A program made the translations under genes and the position numbers. Below the pieces are notes generated by a model. It was given only the letters and a program-made list of their open reading frames with translations. It was not told where the DNA came from and did not search any database. Of a stretch of 64,000 bases of DNA, positions 22,711-35,100 are shown one piece after another. Position 1 is the stretch's first letter. Every line of letters begins with the position of its first letter. The stretch comes from Oreohelix idahoensis (taxonomy: Eukaryota > Mollusca > Gastropoda > Stylommatophora > Oreohelicidae), in assembly GCA_024509875.1 (NCBI GenBank), contig JAMPIV010018785.1, positions 792,953-856,952 of the forward strand, read 5' to 3'.

Positions 22711-23457
22711 AAAAAAAAAATGTGGAACATATTTTTTTTTTTTCAATATCAAAGAGCATGCGATAAGCGGCTCAAAACGCACGAATTATGCGCTGATAAT
22801 TAACTAAATTGCCAAACAATAGGCTAATTATAGAGTGTCTGGTGAGGATATACCTCAACAGAAAAATAAATATGTCTCAAAAAATATTCACATCGGGGAG
22901 GTGTCACCAACACACATCACGTTAGCATGTAAACACAATATACGTATGCAAGTTACTATAATCATCATTAAACAGCATACTCTAATATTGTCTTTAAAAA
23001 TGGATGTACAAATCTGATAGGAAAATTTAAATAGTACATTCTTTGACATGTAATGACATAAGTACATAGTAAAGTTAAACTACATGACGATCCAGGATAT
23101 ATGCTCTGGTATTCCGAGGGTAAGTACACAATCTAGAACTCGTCATGCTTGAAACTAGTAAGGTAAGTCCTCAGCTCAACAATGACATTCTGAGAAAGTA
23201 CAAGCAATATAATGCTAATTAATAACTAATATGCTTCATAAGGTACAATACATTATTAATAATTGTGGCTGTTTAGTAAACTAACGGCCCTTATATTAAC
23301 TACTCAGTCCTCCTCTATCATCTTAAAAACGAACAGAAGAAGATGACAACAAAGCACGATAGTGTGTACATATAAAGTGAGTACAGATGTGCTAATCTAT
23401 TGTAGAAATATAGGTGTGTTATGACTCTGTAATATATGGAAATATAGGACAGAAGTA
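22711..23457 (-). other. Element C 3' non-coding region
   Basis: About 750 bp between the end of RNase H and the 3' LTR. A/T-rich with A and T runs near 22710-22745; no ORF of note. Confidence 0.6.
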
Positions 23458-24990
23458 TTAGTTGGAGTCATGTGGGCATCTAGACAAAATGTCAGCCATC
23501 ACATTATCCGCACCACGGATAGCTCGTACCGTGAAGTGAAAAGGTTGAAGAGCTATAGCATATCGAGTGGATCTCGAACTCTTCAAATTCTTAGTCTGAA
23601 TAGCTGTAAGAGCTTTCTGATCAGTCTCTAGAATGAAATGTGCGCCCAGGAGGAATCTTTGTAGTTTTAGAATTGACCAAACCATCGCTAACAACTCACG
23701 GTCTAAAACCGAGTAGTTCCTCTCTGCCGCATTTAGTTTTCTAGAAATGTACATAACAGGATGCAGAGTATTTGCATATTCTTGCATCAGTGCTGCTCCA
23801 ATCGCAGTGGATGAAGCATCACTCCGAAGAACAAAAGTCCTATCAAGAGTAGGTAATCTTAAGATGGGAGGAGAAGAAAATATATTCTTGATTTGGTCTA
23901 GTGAAGATTGGCATTCTTCAGACCAACGGACCAGATTAGGCGAACCTTTCTTCAACAATGTTGATAGAGGTGCCATGATCGAAGATAAATTTGGAATAAA
24001 TCTCCCATAAAATTGAATTAAACCTAAGAGACTCCTAACTTGTTTCTTCGTTTTAGGAACAGAGATGTTCAGTATTTTGGAAGTATTGTGGTCTTCTGTC
24101 TTCAAGAGACCATGACCAACACGATGACCCAGGAAAGAGATTTCACCAAAACCAACAAAAGCTTTAGAAGGTTTTGCTGTCAAATTATTCTCACGTAGAG
24201 TGGACAGTAAGTCATATAACCCTAAATAGTGATCTTCCCAGGTATCACTGAAGAGACAGATGTCATCTAAGTATGCGATGACATCCGAACGATGTGACAG
24301 AATTCGACGCATCATGCGAACGAAAGTGGCAGGGGCGTTCATGAGACCAAAAGGCATAACATTCCATTGAAATAGACCCCTAGGTGTAGAAAAAGCAGTA
24401 AGAGGTTTGGCATGCTCTGCTAAAGGCACTTGCCAATAACCTTTAGACAAGTCAAGTTTAGTGAAGAATCTAGAATTAGAAAGTCTAATCAGTAGATCTT
24501 CTAACAAAGGCATCGGTTCAGCGTCGAACTTTGTGACCTGATTCAATTTGCGATAATCAACACAAATTCGTATGTTCTTATCCTTCTTCCGGACAATAAC
24601 CATGGAAGAAGAATATGGTGAAGTCGATGGTTCAATTATATTTAATTGAATCATTTCATCCAATTCCTTTTCCACTTGCGACTGAAAGTGTATAGGAATA
24701 GGATACGGCCTAACCCTAATTGGATTATTGTCGGTAAGAATTATGTCATGTTCTATGACATCTGTGTGTCCAGGAATGTCAGTGAGAACATCCTGAAATG
24801 TTTGTAACATCGACGAGACTTGTCGATGTTCGTCACCAGAAAGATTAGGAGAAACAGAAACGTTTTTTCCAAGATTCCGTGGAATGTAATGGAACCACTG
24901 GAAGGGGAAGGTTGACATCAGAGAAGGTAGCTTCCTCATCCTGAATGACAGACAGGGATGAATAATGACCGTGAGGTGCAGGAGCATCAT
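23458..24990 (-). pseudogene. Element C reverse transcriptase and RNase H
   Basis: 510-codon ORF, intact in itself but out of frame with the upstream integrase C-terminus. RT: VIEHDIILTDNNPIRVRPYP, KNIRICVDYRKLNQVTKFDA, FFTKLDLSKGYWQVPLAEHA, PFGLMNAPATFVRMM and the catalytic YLDD near residue 240. Connection: FLGHRVG. RNase H: FVLRSDASSTAIGAALMQ near residue 387, RELLAMVWSI and ETDQKAL near 455; it ends ILSRCPHDSN. No integrase follows, which confirms integrase-before-RT order. It shares domains with the truncated RT of element D. Confidence 0.9.
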
Positions 24991-25492
24991 CCGTTGCCTG
25001 GAAAATAGGCAGCAAATAGTCCGGACGTTCGTGAAATTCCGAAAGCATGTTTATGTGGAAAGTTTTATGCTTTCCATCAATATCGACCACATAGTCAACA
25101 TCGGAAATCCGAGAGACTATTGCATACGGACCTTTCCATGCAATAAGAAGTCTATTTTCCCTACTGGGGAGTAGGACGAATGCTTTGTCACCTGGACAAA
25201 GTTGTCGTAGACATCTATTCTTGTTAGCAAACTGCCTTGCCTTCTCTTTAGCAATTTCTGATGAAGCAGTTGCTAGCTTACATGCCTCAATGATCTTTTG
25301 TCTAAGAGCAATGACATACTCATATGAGGATTGAGTTTCATCGCTAATATCATCGGCAGTGATGAGATCGTGTAATAAAGACATAGGGCCGCGTGGACGC
25401 GCGCCAAAGACAAGTTCGAAGGGAGAAAATCCTGTGTGTTCATTAGGGACTTCTCTATAGCAAAGAGAGCCGCGGGTAAAACCCTGTCCCAA
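24845..25492 (-). pseudogene. Element C integrase C-terminal domain and linker
   Basis: Continues the integrase from the core ORF after a frameshift near 25450-25490 (REVPNEHTGFSPFELVFGAR onward). It then carries GDKAFVLLPS, WKGPYAIVSRI and the YSSLSVIQDEEATFSDV linker to RT. It overlaps the RT ORF in another frame near 24845-24990, where a second frameshift lies. Each break is a small indel, some next to short homopolymers. Confidence 0.85.
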
Positions 25493-27702
25493 TCTTGAGG
25501 ATGATCTTCAGTTATCTTACCAAGCAAAGTCTTGAGCGTTCTATTCAGACGCTCAACTAACCCATTAGACATAGGATGGTAGATACTACTGAGAGATTGT
25601 TCAATATGTAAGGTAGACATTACCTGTGACATAGTGTCAGATATGAGTTGAGTGCCATGGTCTGACAATATTTCTCTGGGGAACCCCAAGCGAGAAAATA
25701 TCAACCAAAGAGCATCTGCGATATCTGTAGTAGATATGCTCTTAAGAGGAATAGCCTCTGGCCAACGTGTGCACATATCGACACATGTAAGGATAAACTG
25801 ATGTCCTCTGGCCGACTTGACCTTAAAAGGGCCAATAATATCTATGGCCATTTTCTGAAACGGCCGAATAGGAATGTCAGCAGCCTGGATAGGCGCAGCA
25901 TGTCGTGGTCCTCTAGATTTGACCTCCTGACATACCTTGCATGATCGGCAGTAAATACGAATGTCCTTATTGATAAAAGGCCAAAAGAAAGCCGCAAGGA
26001 CTCTCGACTTCGTACGGGCAAAACCCATATGTCCAGCACATTGCGAGTCATGAGCATGTTGCAATATTTGCACTCTCATGCTCTTGGGAACAAGAATTTG
26101 CGAATGTGCCGACGTAGTCGAATCTTGTACCATACGTACAAGTACGCCGTTTCTCATTGCAATCCAAGATTTTCTATTTGTATCCTGATTCGGATCACCT
26201 TTCTTCGCAAGAACGAAGAATTTTTTTAAAGAAGGATCTTCTTCTTGCAATTTTATGAAAGAGTCACGAGTGATTACTAAGTGGCTATCTTGGCTATCAA
26301 CTTCATTATCACTATTCAGTGAAGTTTCGGGTGTTTGTAGAGCTTGTGCTCTTGTAACTACTGCATTTGTAGCTTGCATATTATTATCTTCCCAAGCAGC
26401 AATCTGCTGCGGGGTACACTCCCTAACTCCGTGAATACGACCAATAATAAGGTCCGCAATAGGATTAGGTAAGAGACAAGCATGCACATCTCCAGTAAAG
26501 AAAGGAGTGGCAATGCGAATTACAGCAGTAGGATATTTTTCTAGAGTGCCGCCAAATGTGACACATTTAATAACCCTTCCTGTAGCACAAGATGGATCTA
26601 CAAGCGATTGTCTAACACCAATAGTGGTGCATCCGGAATCGAAAAGTAGTGAGACCGGAGTATCATTAACAAGACCCTTATGTAGGATTAAAGAACCCCT
26701 CCCGTCATGCGCAACAGCGGCAGGAAGAGCGGGAAGTGGGTGACCACAACTCAAAGTAGTTATGGTACCCGGTTCGAATAAAGTACTGCATTGGGGGCAT
26801 TTGTTTGCTCTCTCAAAGTCAAAAGCAGAACTAGTGACAGCGTCAAAGTTTTTACTATCAACAACATGATTACAGGCTCCCTCAGTTTCCTGTTGTACAG
26901 CATTAGCCTGCTGATATCTCTTTTTTTTGTGTTGAGATCTACCCCGACTATTATTACCTCTGAAGTTATCAGAGTTATTATTATCTCTGCAGTTATTATT
27001 GTCTCTATTGTAATTGTTATCCTGGTTCGAATTCCAGTTTCCACGATTACAATCATGTTCACATTGATGCGAACATCTATTTGTTTGGTTCTGAGGTCTT
27101 CGGCAGGAATAACCTCTATTACCATATCCTCTTTTGAAATGCCTATAATTATTAGGGTGATAGTAACGACCACTATCAGGTTGTCTCCAATTCTTCGAAG
27201 AAGAATCACTATGAAATTGGTTTCCATGATTTTGACAGAAATTACCGCTACTCTTTCTATCAAAATTTTGTTGGAATCTACGAGCAAAGTTTTGACCATA
27301 CGGAGCTGCCGAAGCAACTGGTAAACCTTCTTTCACCTTAGAGTTACCCATGGTTATGTGTGGGTGCGCAGTTACGTATTGGCAACAGAAATCTTCCATT
27401 TCTTTTATTGTTTTAGGTTTACGTTCATGAAGGAAAGCAAGGAAAGACTCATTGACAGACGACATGACTTTGTCTCTAAGTATTAAGTCCATAAGTCCTT
27501 CATAAGTTTTTTCCGTCTTAGATAGTTCAACCCATCGTGAGAAAGTAATGCGTATTCTTGCAATAAACTCGGAGAATTCAACTCCATTTTCAGGTAACAT
27601 GTTTTTAAATTGTAGACGATAGCCGTCTTCGTTAAGCTGATATTTCTTTAACAAAGCGGCCCTGACAACCTCATAATTGTTCTTGTCAGGTTCATCCACC
27701 AT
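25273..27702 (-). pseudogene. Element C gag C-terminus, protease and integrase core
   Basis: 809-codon ORF from ATG 27702, continuous through gag into pol without a stop. Order: capsid-like helices (1-110), an Asn/Arg/Gly-rich RNA-binding tract (130-270), a Cys/His motif CPQCSTLF...CGHPLP near 305-330, retropepsin SLLFDSGCTTIGV near 350, the integrase zinc module HAHDSQCAGHMGF...CRSCKVCQ near 545-590, and the core MAIDIIGPF (about 617), ILSDHGTQL (about 682), GLVERLNRT (about 717). All catalytic residues are present. The last about 50 codons are frameshifted. The gag N-terminus lies in a different frame, overlapping at 27692-27702. Confidence 0.9.
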
Positions 27703-28441
27703 ATTTAATATACTTAGCTTTACCTGTCAGTATCCCTGATAACTGATAAACATATTTTGCTTTGTCTATGTTATGAGCTGTACATGCTTGTTCAAATCTG
27801 TCCAGATAGAACATTATGTCATCACTGGAAGGACTAAATGTTGGTAACTTAATCTTAAAAGTATCATTATTAGCCTTCCCAGAAGATGAACTCTTGTTTG
27901 AATCATTACCATTACTCATGCTCGTCAATTTCAATTTCTCCAACTCTAAAGCTAAGAGTTTTTCTTCATGTTCCATTTTTGCTTTCCTCTCATCAGACTC
28001 TCTCTGTAATCTTCTTTCCTCAGCCTGCATTTGAAGTCTTTCATTTTCAGCTTCTTTCTCAAGTCTTTTATTTTCAGCCTCTTTTTCAAGTCTTTTATTC
28101 TCAGCCTCTTTTTCAAGTCTTTTATTCTCAGCCTCTTTTTCAAGTCTTTTATTCTCAGCCTCTTTTTCAAGTCTTTTATTCTCAGCCTCTAGCTGTAGCT
28201 GGAGTTTTCTCTCCTCAGCTTCTGATTCCCTTTTTTGTTTTTCCATTTCCATTTGGAATCTCTTTTCATCCACCTGCATCTGCAGTTTCTTTTGTTCAGC
28301 TTCCATATGCAGTTTCTTTTGTTCAGCTTCCATTGCTTTATCATATCGAGCAGTTGCAAATTCTTCTAACTTATCACCAGTCTTGCCAAGCAATTTACCC
28401 TGCTCAATAAAGTGCTCAAATGTAGACATGTTGTCTAACAT
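27692..28441 (-). pseudogene. Element C gag N-terminal part
   Basis: 249 codons from ATG 28441, or ATG 28429 (MSTFEHFIEQGKLLGKTGDK), which matches the starts in B and D better. A coiled coil spans residues about 30-185 and includes a tandem 27-nt coding repeat (9-residue unit RLEKEAENK, about 5-6 copies, about 28050-28185). The capsid segment then begins (FYLDRFEQACTAHNIDKAKY), and a 1-nt frameshift near 27705-27715 ends the frame. Confidence 0.85.
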
Positions 28442-29499
28442 ATGAGTCCAAAACCTGAAATAATTAACTAATTTATTTCAAACCTAAGTGTAACAAGTCT
28501 TAATTAAGCACTTGTATATTCACATCACATTATATTATCCCAGTCTCTGTGGGAAACAAGTCTCCAATCAAAGAACTTGTATATGAAATATCAGCACTCA
28601 ATTCTTGATCATAAGTGCACTTCTCATTCAGTAGTGCACGACACTATTCATCATTCATTTATCATCAGTGTAGTAGTAACAGTGCATTAGCATAGCCCAT
28701 TAACTAATTACTATAACTGTAAACAATGACTATGTAAACACATGCAGAATGTAAACATTGAAAATGTAAACAATACAAACAATGTAAACAATAACAATGT
28801 AAACAATAACAAAGATCAGCAACAATACAAAAACTTTCGCAGAAATCAACTAAAAATAAAGCAGAAATTAATGAAATATCACAAAAAATGTGACGATATC
28901 TGCGATAGAATTAAACAAAATACATGACATCACAGTGTATAAACAAAAATGTTGTATGAAACTAAATTATAGACAAGAGTAGGCTAACAAATACAAACAA
29001 ATCAAAACAAAACTAAAGAATGTGAAATAATAACGAAAACAATATTAAAACATGTCATCACAGCTAACATAAATAGCAACAGAAGTCGCTTAGCAAATTC
29101 CAGTATCGGAAATTTGCAAACCCTACAGAAAACGCTCACAATAGACGACCTCTATGACGTGGCATAATCTAACGGAGACACCACCCAACCGAGAACCCGC
29201 TGAAATATAAACATATAAATATACGAATAACATATAAACATATAACATATAGAATGAGATGATACACAGAAGACTCAGCAGAAGTATAAGGGCACAGTTT
29301 ACATACAAACAGGCCACTTAACTTATAGGCTTCCAATCGTAGAACAGCAGAAAAACGGATGTCAATCAACGTCCTAAAGAGCGAAGCTCCAACGATGATG
29401 GCACATCTGAACTGCTTCCACTGCTAACACGATGGTACAAGAGCTTCTGAAATACTGTGTGTTGAGTTGTTTCGGCACTTGACCTTCTAATCCAAAAGT
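28442..29499 (-). other. Element C leader
   Basis: Untranslated region homologous in patches to the B and D leaders. Just upstream of gag it has the paired ACAAGTCT...ACTTGTATA motifs (about 28495-28520 and 28555-28585), counterparts of the hairpins in B. An Asn/Lys-rich ORF at 28742-28927 on the other strand is compositional (AAT/AAC repeats). Confidence 0.6.
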
Positions 29500-29807
29500 A
29501 AGGATGGAGTTTTTCACCTGACTACATTTACAGCACTATGAAATATAACATGCATCTGACTCATCATTGTAATGCTGTCTACCGTCTATTGCTGTATTGA
29601 ATGTTGCTGTGATAATGACTGTTTGATGTGCCTACACATTTGCGTAACCATTTTGTCACTGTGGCGTCCACAATAAATAATGAAGAAAAACGTCAACGGC
29701 TGTTTCAAGACTCATTGACTTTATACGTCGTGAGTTTACTGACGTCCTATGTGGATTGCCCTGTTATTGTTGTATGAACATTGTTTTGACTGAACACATC
29801 TACACAC
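29500..29807 (+). repeat. Inverted copy of 308 bp of the 5' LTR
   Basis: Exact reverse complement, apart from one T, of 29873-30181 inside the adjoining 5' LTR. The arms are separated by 65 bp holding the PBS and the last 54 bp of the LTR. It shares the AGACGGTAG variant of the 5' LTR rather than the 3' LTR variant. Elements B and D show no such inverted block at this position. Confidence 0.93.
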
Positions 29808-29816
29808 TGGCCACCA
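29808..29816 (-). promoter_or_regulatory. Element C primer-binding site
   Basis: On the element strand TGGTGGCCA follows the LTR after a 2-nt spacer; complementarity to a tRNA ending ...TGGCCACCA. It lies in the loop of the 308-bp inverted repeat. Confidence 0.7.
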
Positions 29817-29818
29817 AA

Positions 29819-30901
29819 TGATGCGTGATGCCATATGATGATGGATGGCACCCGCATGTCTGGTTTTGTGTAGTGTGTAGATGTGTTCAGTCAAAACAAT
29901 GTTCATACAACAATAACAGGGCAATCCACATAGGACGTCAGTAAACTCACGACGTATAAAGTCAATGAGTCTTGAAACAGCCGTTGACGTTTTTTCTTCA
30001 TTATTTATTGTGGACGCCACAGTGACAAAATGGTTACGCAAATGTGTAGGCACATCAAACAGTCATTATCACAGCAACATTCAATACAGCAATAGACGGT
30101 AGACAGCATTACAATGATGAGTCAGATGCATGTTATATTTCATAGTGCTGTAAATGTAGTCAGGTGAAAAACTCCATCCTTTTCTATAACAGCCAGGAGA
30201 TAACCAGATGTATGAGATCAGTTCACTCTCCTTAGTCTGACTTCAGCAAGACAGACACGTCTGCCGAAGTATAAATAATGTCCTCGAAAATATCCTCTAG
30301 ATAATAAAGGTTTTCTAAACCTAGTTCATTTAACAAAGTAGCAAGTAATGGTCCTTGGTACATGCATCAACCGATGCAGTACAATGCAGCGACATGTGAG
30401 CTGGAAAAGAACATCTCGTGACGACGACTTTCGGAGACAGGCTATGAATCGAAATCGCTCACGACCCAAAATCGATAGAGTTAATGAAAAAGTCAATTTA
30501 CCTTGCTTTCATGAAATACACAGAAATATCACGCCTCCCGACATGTGGGAAAACACTAGAGGTATTATCTCGACTAAACGAAATATCCATAAGAGGACTA
30601 CACATCCCTGACAGAACAAAAGAAAGCGGAGATCCCCTCTTCAACGAGGCATCTCTTTCGCCATTCCAAATCGCTCACTCCCACTAGTGGTGGGCGGAAA
30701 CCGATCGACAAAGAACAAGACAAGTCATGCGCAGTCCAGCGCAAAAATGACCACAGCTCAAAAGTTAACTGCATTCGATACCAACGCGAGAAGACAAATG
30801 CTTACCGAGAAAAGTGACTATAGATTTCAAGCAGTTGTTGCCCTTGCGTTATAAAACAGACATTGAAACAAAACGATGTTGCGAGAATTTATCACGCAAC
30901 A
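29819..30901 (-). repeat. Element C 5' LTR (1083 bp)
   Basis: Near-identical to the 3' LTR; TG...CA ends, PBS on its inner side and GAATG target duplication on its outer side. Its bases 29873-30181 pair with the inverted copy at 29500-29807. Confidence 0.95.
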
Positions 30902-32159
30902 GAATGATATATGGCATATGGCACCTCTTAGGCTCAGCTTCGTTGTCAGATCACTGTATGACCTGCTGCCATCGGTCACCAACCTTGTGAAATGGGGAAA
31001 GTCGGATGATGAGCAGTGCCCCCTGTGCCAGGGGAGGCAGACACTTGAACATGTGCTCTCAGCGTGTAAGGTGTCATTAGGGCAAGGGCGATACACTTGG
31101 CGCCATAACAAAGTGCTAAATGAGCTTGCTGCGACGATAGATCTGGCAAGAATGAAGGTGAATAGCAAAGTCCGGCCAGACACCGCAAACACATACTTTC
31201 TGAGGGCAGAAAAGTCAGCACACCCCAAACCGAATAAACCTGGTAGCAGTTTACCATCTCTTCTTGATTGTGCAAATGATTGGGAGATGGCGGTAGACCT
31301 ACCTGGACGAGGGGCATATCCAGAGAGTATCCGAAAATCGCGGAGACGGCCGGATATAGTGCTTCATTCTGCAGCAACGCTTCAGGTCATACTGATTGAA
31401 CTGACCGTGCCATTTGAATCCAGATTAGATGAGCAACATTCGTTCAAAGCGGCCAAGTATAGTGATCTGGCCGCGGATCTGAGACACGATGGGTTCACTG
31501 CAAGGGTCATGGCTGTTGAAGTGGGTGCAAGAGGGCTTGTGGCTGCATCAGTGTATGATCTATTGAAACTGTTGGGGCTGAGGGGACAGTCGAGAACAAG
31601 GGCCCTGAAGAGGCTTAGTGAAACTGCCGAAAAGGCATCAGGCTGGCTGTGGAACAACCGCAATGGGGAATGGAGATCGTAACAATAAACGCTGCGGTAC
31701 AGAAAACACCAGGAATTTTTCTAAGTCCACAATACGCTGAGGTTTGTGGTGGACTAGTGAACGGGCTGCGACTCAGGGGCGACAAGCGGTGTACACTATA
31801 AGGGGTGTCAGTATCAAAAGTCCAGTGGGGAACGCGCAGTGGCGACTCGTTGACTTCGCGCTGGTGTCTCAGTGTGTGCGACGGAACGAACGGAATAATT
31901 TGTCTTCTCTTTGTTACTTTCACAATTGCCTCCACGGCTGGCGGAGTTGTGGAATTTAAAGTTGCTACCATAAGTGAAATGGGTTCATTTTTGATGCAAG
32001 ACAACAGGAAGCTGAGACGCTTGGGAGTCATGACCCAAGTGGGCCCGCCTCCTTAGAGTGTAAAGGGGTATATAGGGCCGAAACACTTGTCGGACGGGGG
32101 GACTTCTTCTGATGATCAGATTGCTTCCTGTTGTATCGCTCTGTAAAGAGTTTCCTATC
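30902..32159 (+). pseudogene. R2/NeSL-type LINE copy 1, right half and 3' UTR
   Basis: Resumes the LINE ORF after the element C insertion (ATGATATATGGCATATGGCA onward), with CCHC knuckle CPLCQGRQTLEHVLSAC and endonuclease motifs RRRPDIVL and IELTVPFESR. The stop is at 31680-31682. The 3' UTR (31683-32159) matches that of copy 2 closely and ends GAGTTTCCTATCAT. The full-length copy 2 begins immediately after, with no spacer. Confidence 0.92.
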
Positions 32160-35100
32160 ATAGTTACATGGTCAAACCAGTGACAATCGGGAAAAGACCG
32201 ATTGACTTCTGGAAAGACAGATGACACTGGGAAAGACTAGAAACCGGCTGACCGGGTTAGCACCCCGTAAGCTGTATTCAATTGCTATAGAACCCAAAAA
32301 CGATAGATGCCCCCAGGATTCACCGAAGGGGGGGAGAATGATGAATCCACAGGCGCCTCATTGGAATCGACCAGACCCGTTACACGGACTTCGAGCTCTG
32401 AACAACGGCTGGAGTTTCCATGTGCCTGTGGTAGGGAATTCTCTACTCAGAGAGGAATGAAAATCCACAGAACGAAAAAGGGGTGTGGGAGGTCATCAGG
32501 GGGAGATCAACAGCGCTCTGTCTCGACGGATAAGACGTTAGAAGAAAGCAGCCAGGAGTCAATCCACAGTGCTGAGTACATTCAAGTTGATCTGCCTGAT
32601 GATGATCTCACACACTTCTTGGACGGGAAGAGAGATGCAATCAAGTTTCCACCCGCCAGTGCAAAAGGGCTTTGGGAACAGCTGGACGAAGCCTTGGCAA
32701 AAGAGTTGGATAACAACCTGAAGCAGATAACTTTGGAAAAGAAGCTGGAAATCTTCGGCGACATAATATATCTGCACTGTCGCAAAGTGTTCGGAGTGAG
32801 GGAGGCAAGGGAAAGTAACCCACCACGAAAAAGCAGAAGACAAATTAAAATAGAAGAAATCAGAAAACAGAAGAAGCATGCCCGAAAACTGTTCAAAAAC
32901 GCAGTTGCCGCAGAGAAGGAAGGGTTACGACAGGTTTGGGAGCACCTGAAAGGCCAACATAATGCCCTTTGTAGAGCAGAAAGGTTGTGCAGGAAGAAAA
33001 GGAAGACTCGAATGGATAGGGAAAGATTCTTCAGGGAGCCCTTCAAGTTTGCCAAAGAACTGTTTGAGCAGCCACGGTCGGGTACGCTAAACATCAGGAA
33101 AGAAGACCTGGAAGAACACCTTGGAATGACATATTCAGATGGTCGCAAAGATGAGCCGCTCAGCAGCATGGCAGGCCTTAAATGGCCGAGTAAGCCAGGT
33201 GCTGAATTTAACACCAAGCCCCCAACGGTGCAAGAGGTAGAAAGCATTGTCCAGAAAGCTCGATGCAAGTCAGCTCCAGGTCCTAATGGTGTTCCATATG
33301 TGGTGTATAAGAGATGCCCTGAGGTGCTCAAACGACTGCTTCGTTTACTGAAGAGTGCGTGGAAAACCCAGCTTGTAAGCAAGGAATGGAGAAAGGCGAA
33401 CGGAGTCTACATCCCGAAGGAGCAAAATTCCACAGACATCAGTCAGTTCAGGCCAATCTCACTACTCAATGTGGAAGGGAAGATATTCTTCTCAGTGATG
33501 GCGGAAAGACTCACTACATACCTCCTGGCAAATGGGTACATTGACACTACCATTCAGAAAGGAGGTATCCCAGGTACACCAGGATGTCTAGAGCATGCCA
33601 CAATGATATGGGAAGCAATCCAAAAGGCAAAGTCTGACAGAACAAACCTCCATGTAATCTGGTTGGATTTAGCGAATGCTTATGGATCCGTTCCACACCA
33701 GATGTTGTGGCAGGCCCTAGAAATGTATCATGTTCCACAAGAGATTGCAGCAATGCTGAAGCTGTATTTCGCAGGGTTTGCTGTCAGATTTTCAACCAGA
33801 GAGTACACAACGAAGTGGATTGGCCTTGAAGTTGGAATTGCGATGGGATGTACCATCTCTCCGATACTATTCGTGATGGCTATGCAGGTAATCCTCAATG
33901 CGGCTGAAGGAATGGCTATAGGTCCAAAGCTCGGTGGAATGTGTCTCATGCCACCGCTCAAAGCATTCATGGATGACACAACAATTCTGACATCAGATGA
34001 ACATCAGGCCCGGAGGATGTTAGCACGCCTGGATGAACTAGTCAGCTGGTGCAGAATGAGCTTCAAACCCAAGAAGTCGAGAAGCCTATCAGTCAGGAAA
34101 GGGAAGATAGCAGAGGTCATATTCACGGTTTCCAACCAAAGAATCCCTACTGTCATTGAGGAACCTGTTAAAAGTCTTGGCAGGGTGTACGATGCCTCAT
34201 TAAAAGACTCAAAGGCAGTGCAACAGACAATAGAAATGGCAGACAGAGGGCTACAGATCATAGACCAAAGCAGACTCCTGGGGAAGTTCAAACTGTGGTG
34301 CCTCCAGTTCATGTTGATACCAAAGTTGCTGTGGCCACTGCTTATATATGAAATAAGCACAAGTACAGTGGAAGCCATAGAGCAGAAGGTCAACAAGTTC
34401 ATGAGAAAATGGCTAGGAGTACCACCAGGTCTGTCAGATGTAGCACTGTACTGCAAAAAGTCAAAACTTCTGCTTCCTTTCAAGTCAGTTGTTGAAGAGT
34501 ACAAAGTTGGAAAGGCAAGGCTTGCAATGATGCTACGCGAGTCAGCTGATGACGTGGTTAAGTCCATTCAGCCCACACTGAAAACGGGAAGGAAGTGGAA
34601 AGTGGAAGAAGCTGTTGATGCTGCCCAAGAGTCACTCAAACTGAGGGAGGTAATCGGATACACACAAACGAATAGACGGGGATTTGGTCATGGAGACATC
34701 CGCTGGTGGTCCAAGGCATCAAGCAGGGAGCGCAGAGACATGGTAGTTCAGGAGATACGAGAAGCTGAGAATGATAAGAGGTTGCAAAAAGCAGTGCAGC
34801 AGGCCCAACAAGGCCAATGGACTACATGGGAAGGAGCCCTGCAGAGGTCCTTGACATGGAATGATATATGGCATATGGCACCTCTTAGGCTCAGCTTCGT
34901 TGTCAGATCACTGTATGACCTGCTGCCATCGGCCACCAACCTTGTGAAATGGGGAAAGTCGGATGATGAGCAGTGCCCCCTGTGCCAGGGGAGGCAGACA
35001 CTTGAACACGTGCTCTCAGCGTGTAAGGTGTCATTAGGGCAAGGGCGATACACTTGGCGCCATAACAAAGTGCTAAATGAGCTTGCTGCGACAATAGATC

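Larger units (their letters stand above)
21609..30901 (-). mobile_element. Element C: Gmr1-like LTR retrotransposon with both LTRs
   Basis: LTRs at 21609-22690 and 29819-30901, flanked by GAATG on both sides (21604-21608, 30902-30906), a 5-bp target duplication in the LINE ORF. Reading leftward: 5' LTR, PBS, a 308-bp inverted LTR copy, leader, gag, protease, integrase, RT, RNase H, purine-rich tract, 3' LTR. Integrase precedes RT. The LTRs differ by about 3 visible changes in 1.08 kb, implying recent insertion, yet gag and pol carry at least three frameshifts. Confidence 0.93.

Noticed and set aside
26760..27324. Long overlapping ORFs in both directions over element C gag
   Set aside because: Ile/Arg/Thr-rich frames opposite or beside the Asn/Arg-rich gag tail; compositional artefacts.
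27886..28410. 174-codon + strand ORF with repeated Phe/Gln/Pro/Leu units
   Set aside because: Antisense of the gag coiled-coil tandem repeat.
28742..28927. Asn-rich ORF MQNVNIENVNNTNNVNNN
   Set aside because: Arises from AAT/AAC-rich leader sequence of element C; no counterpart ORF in B or D.
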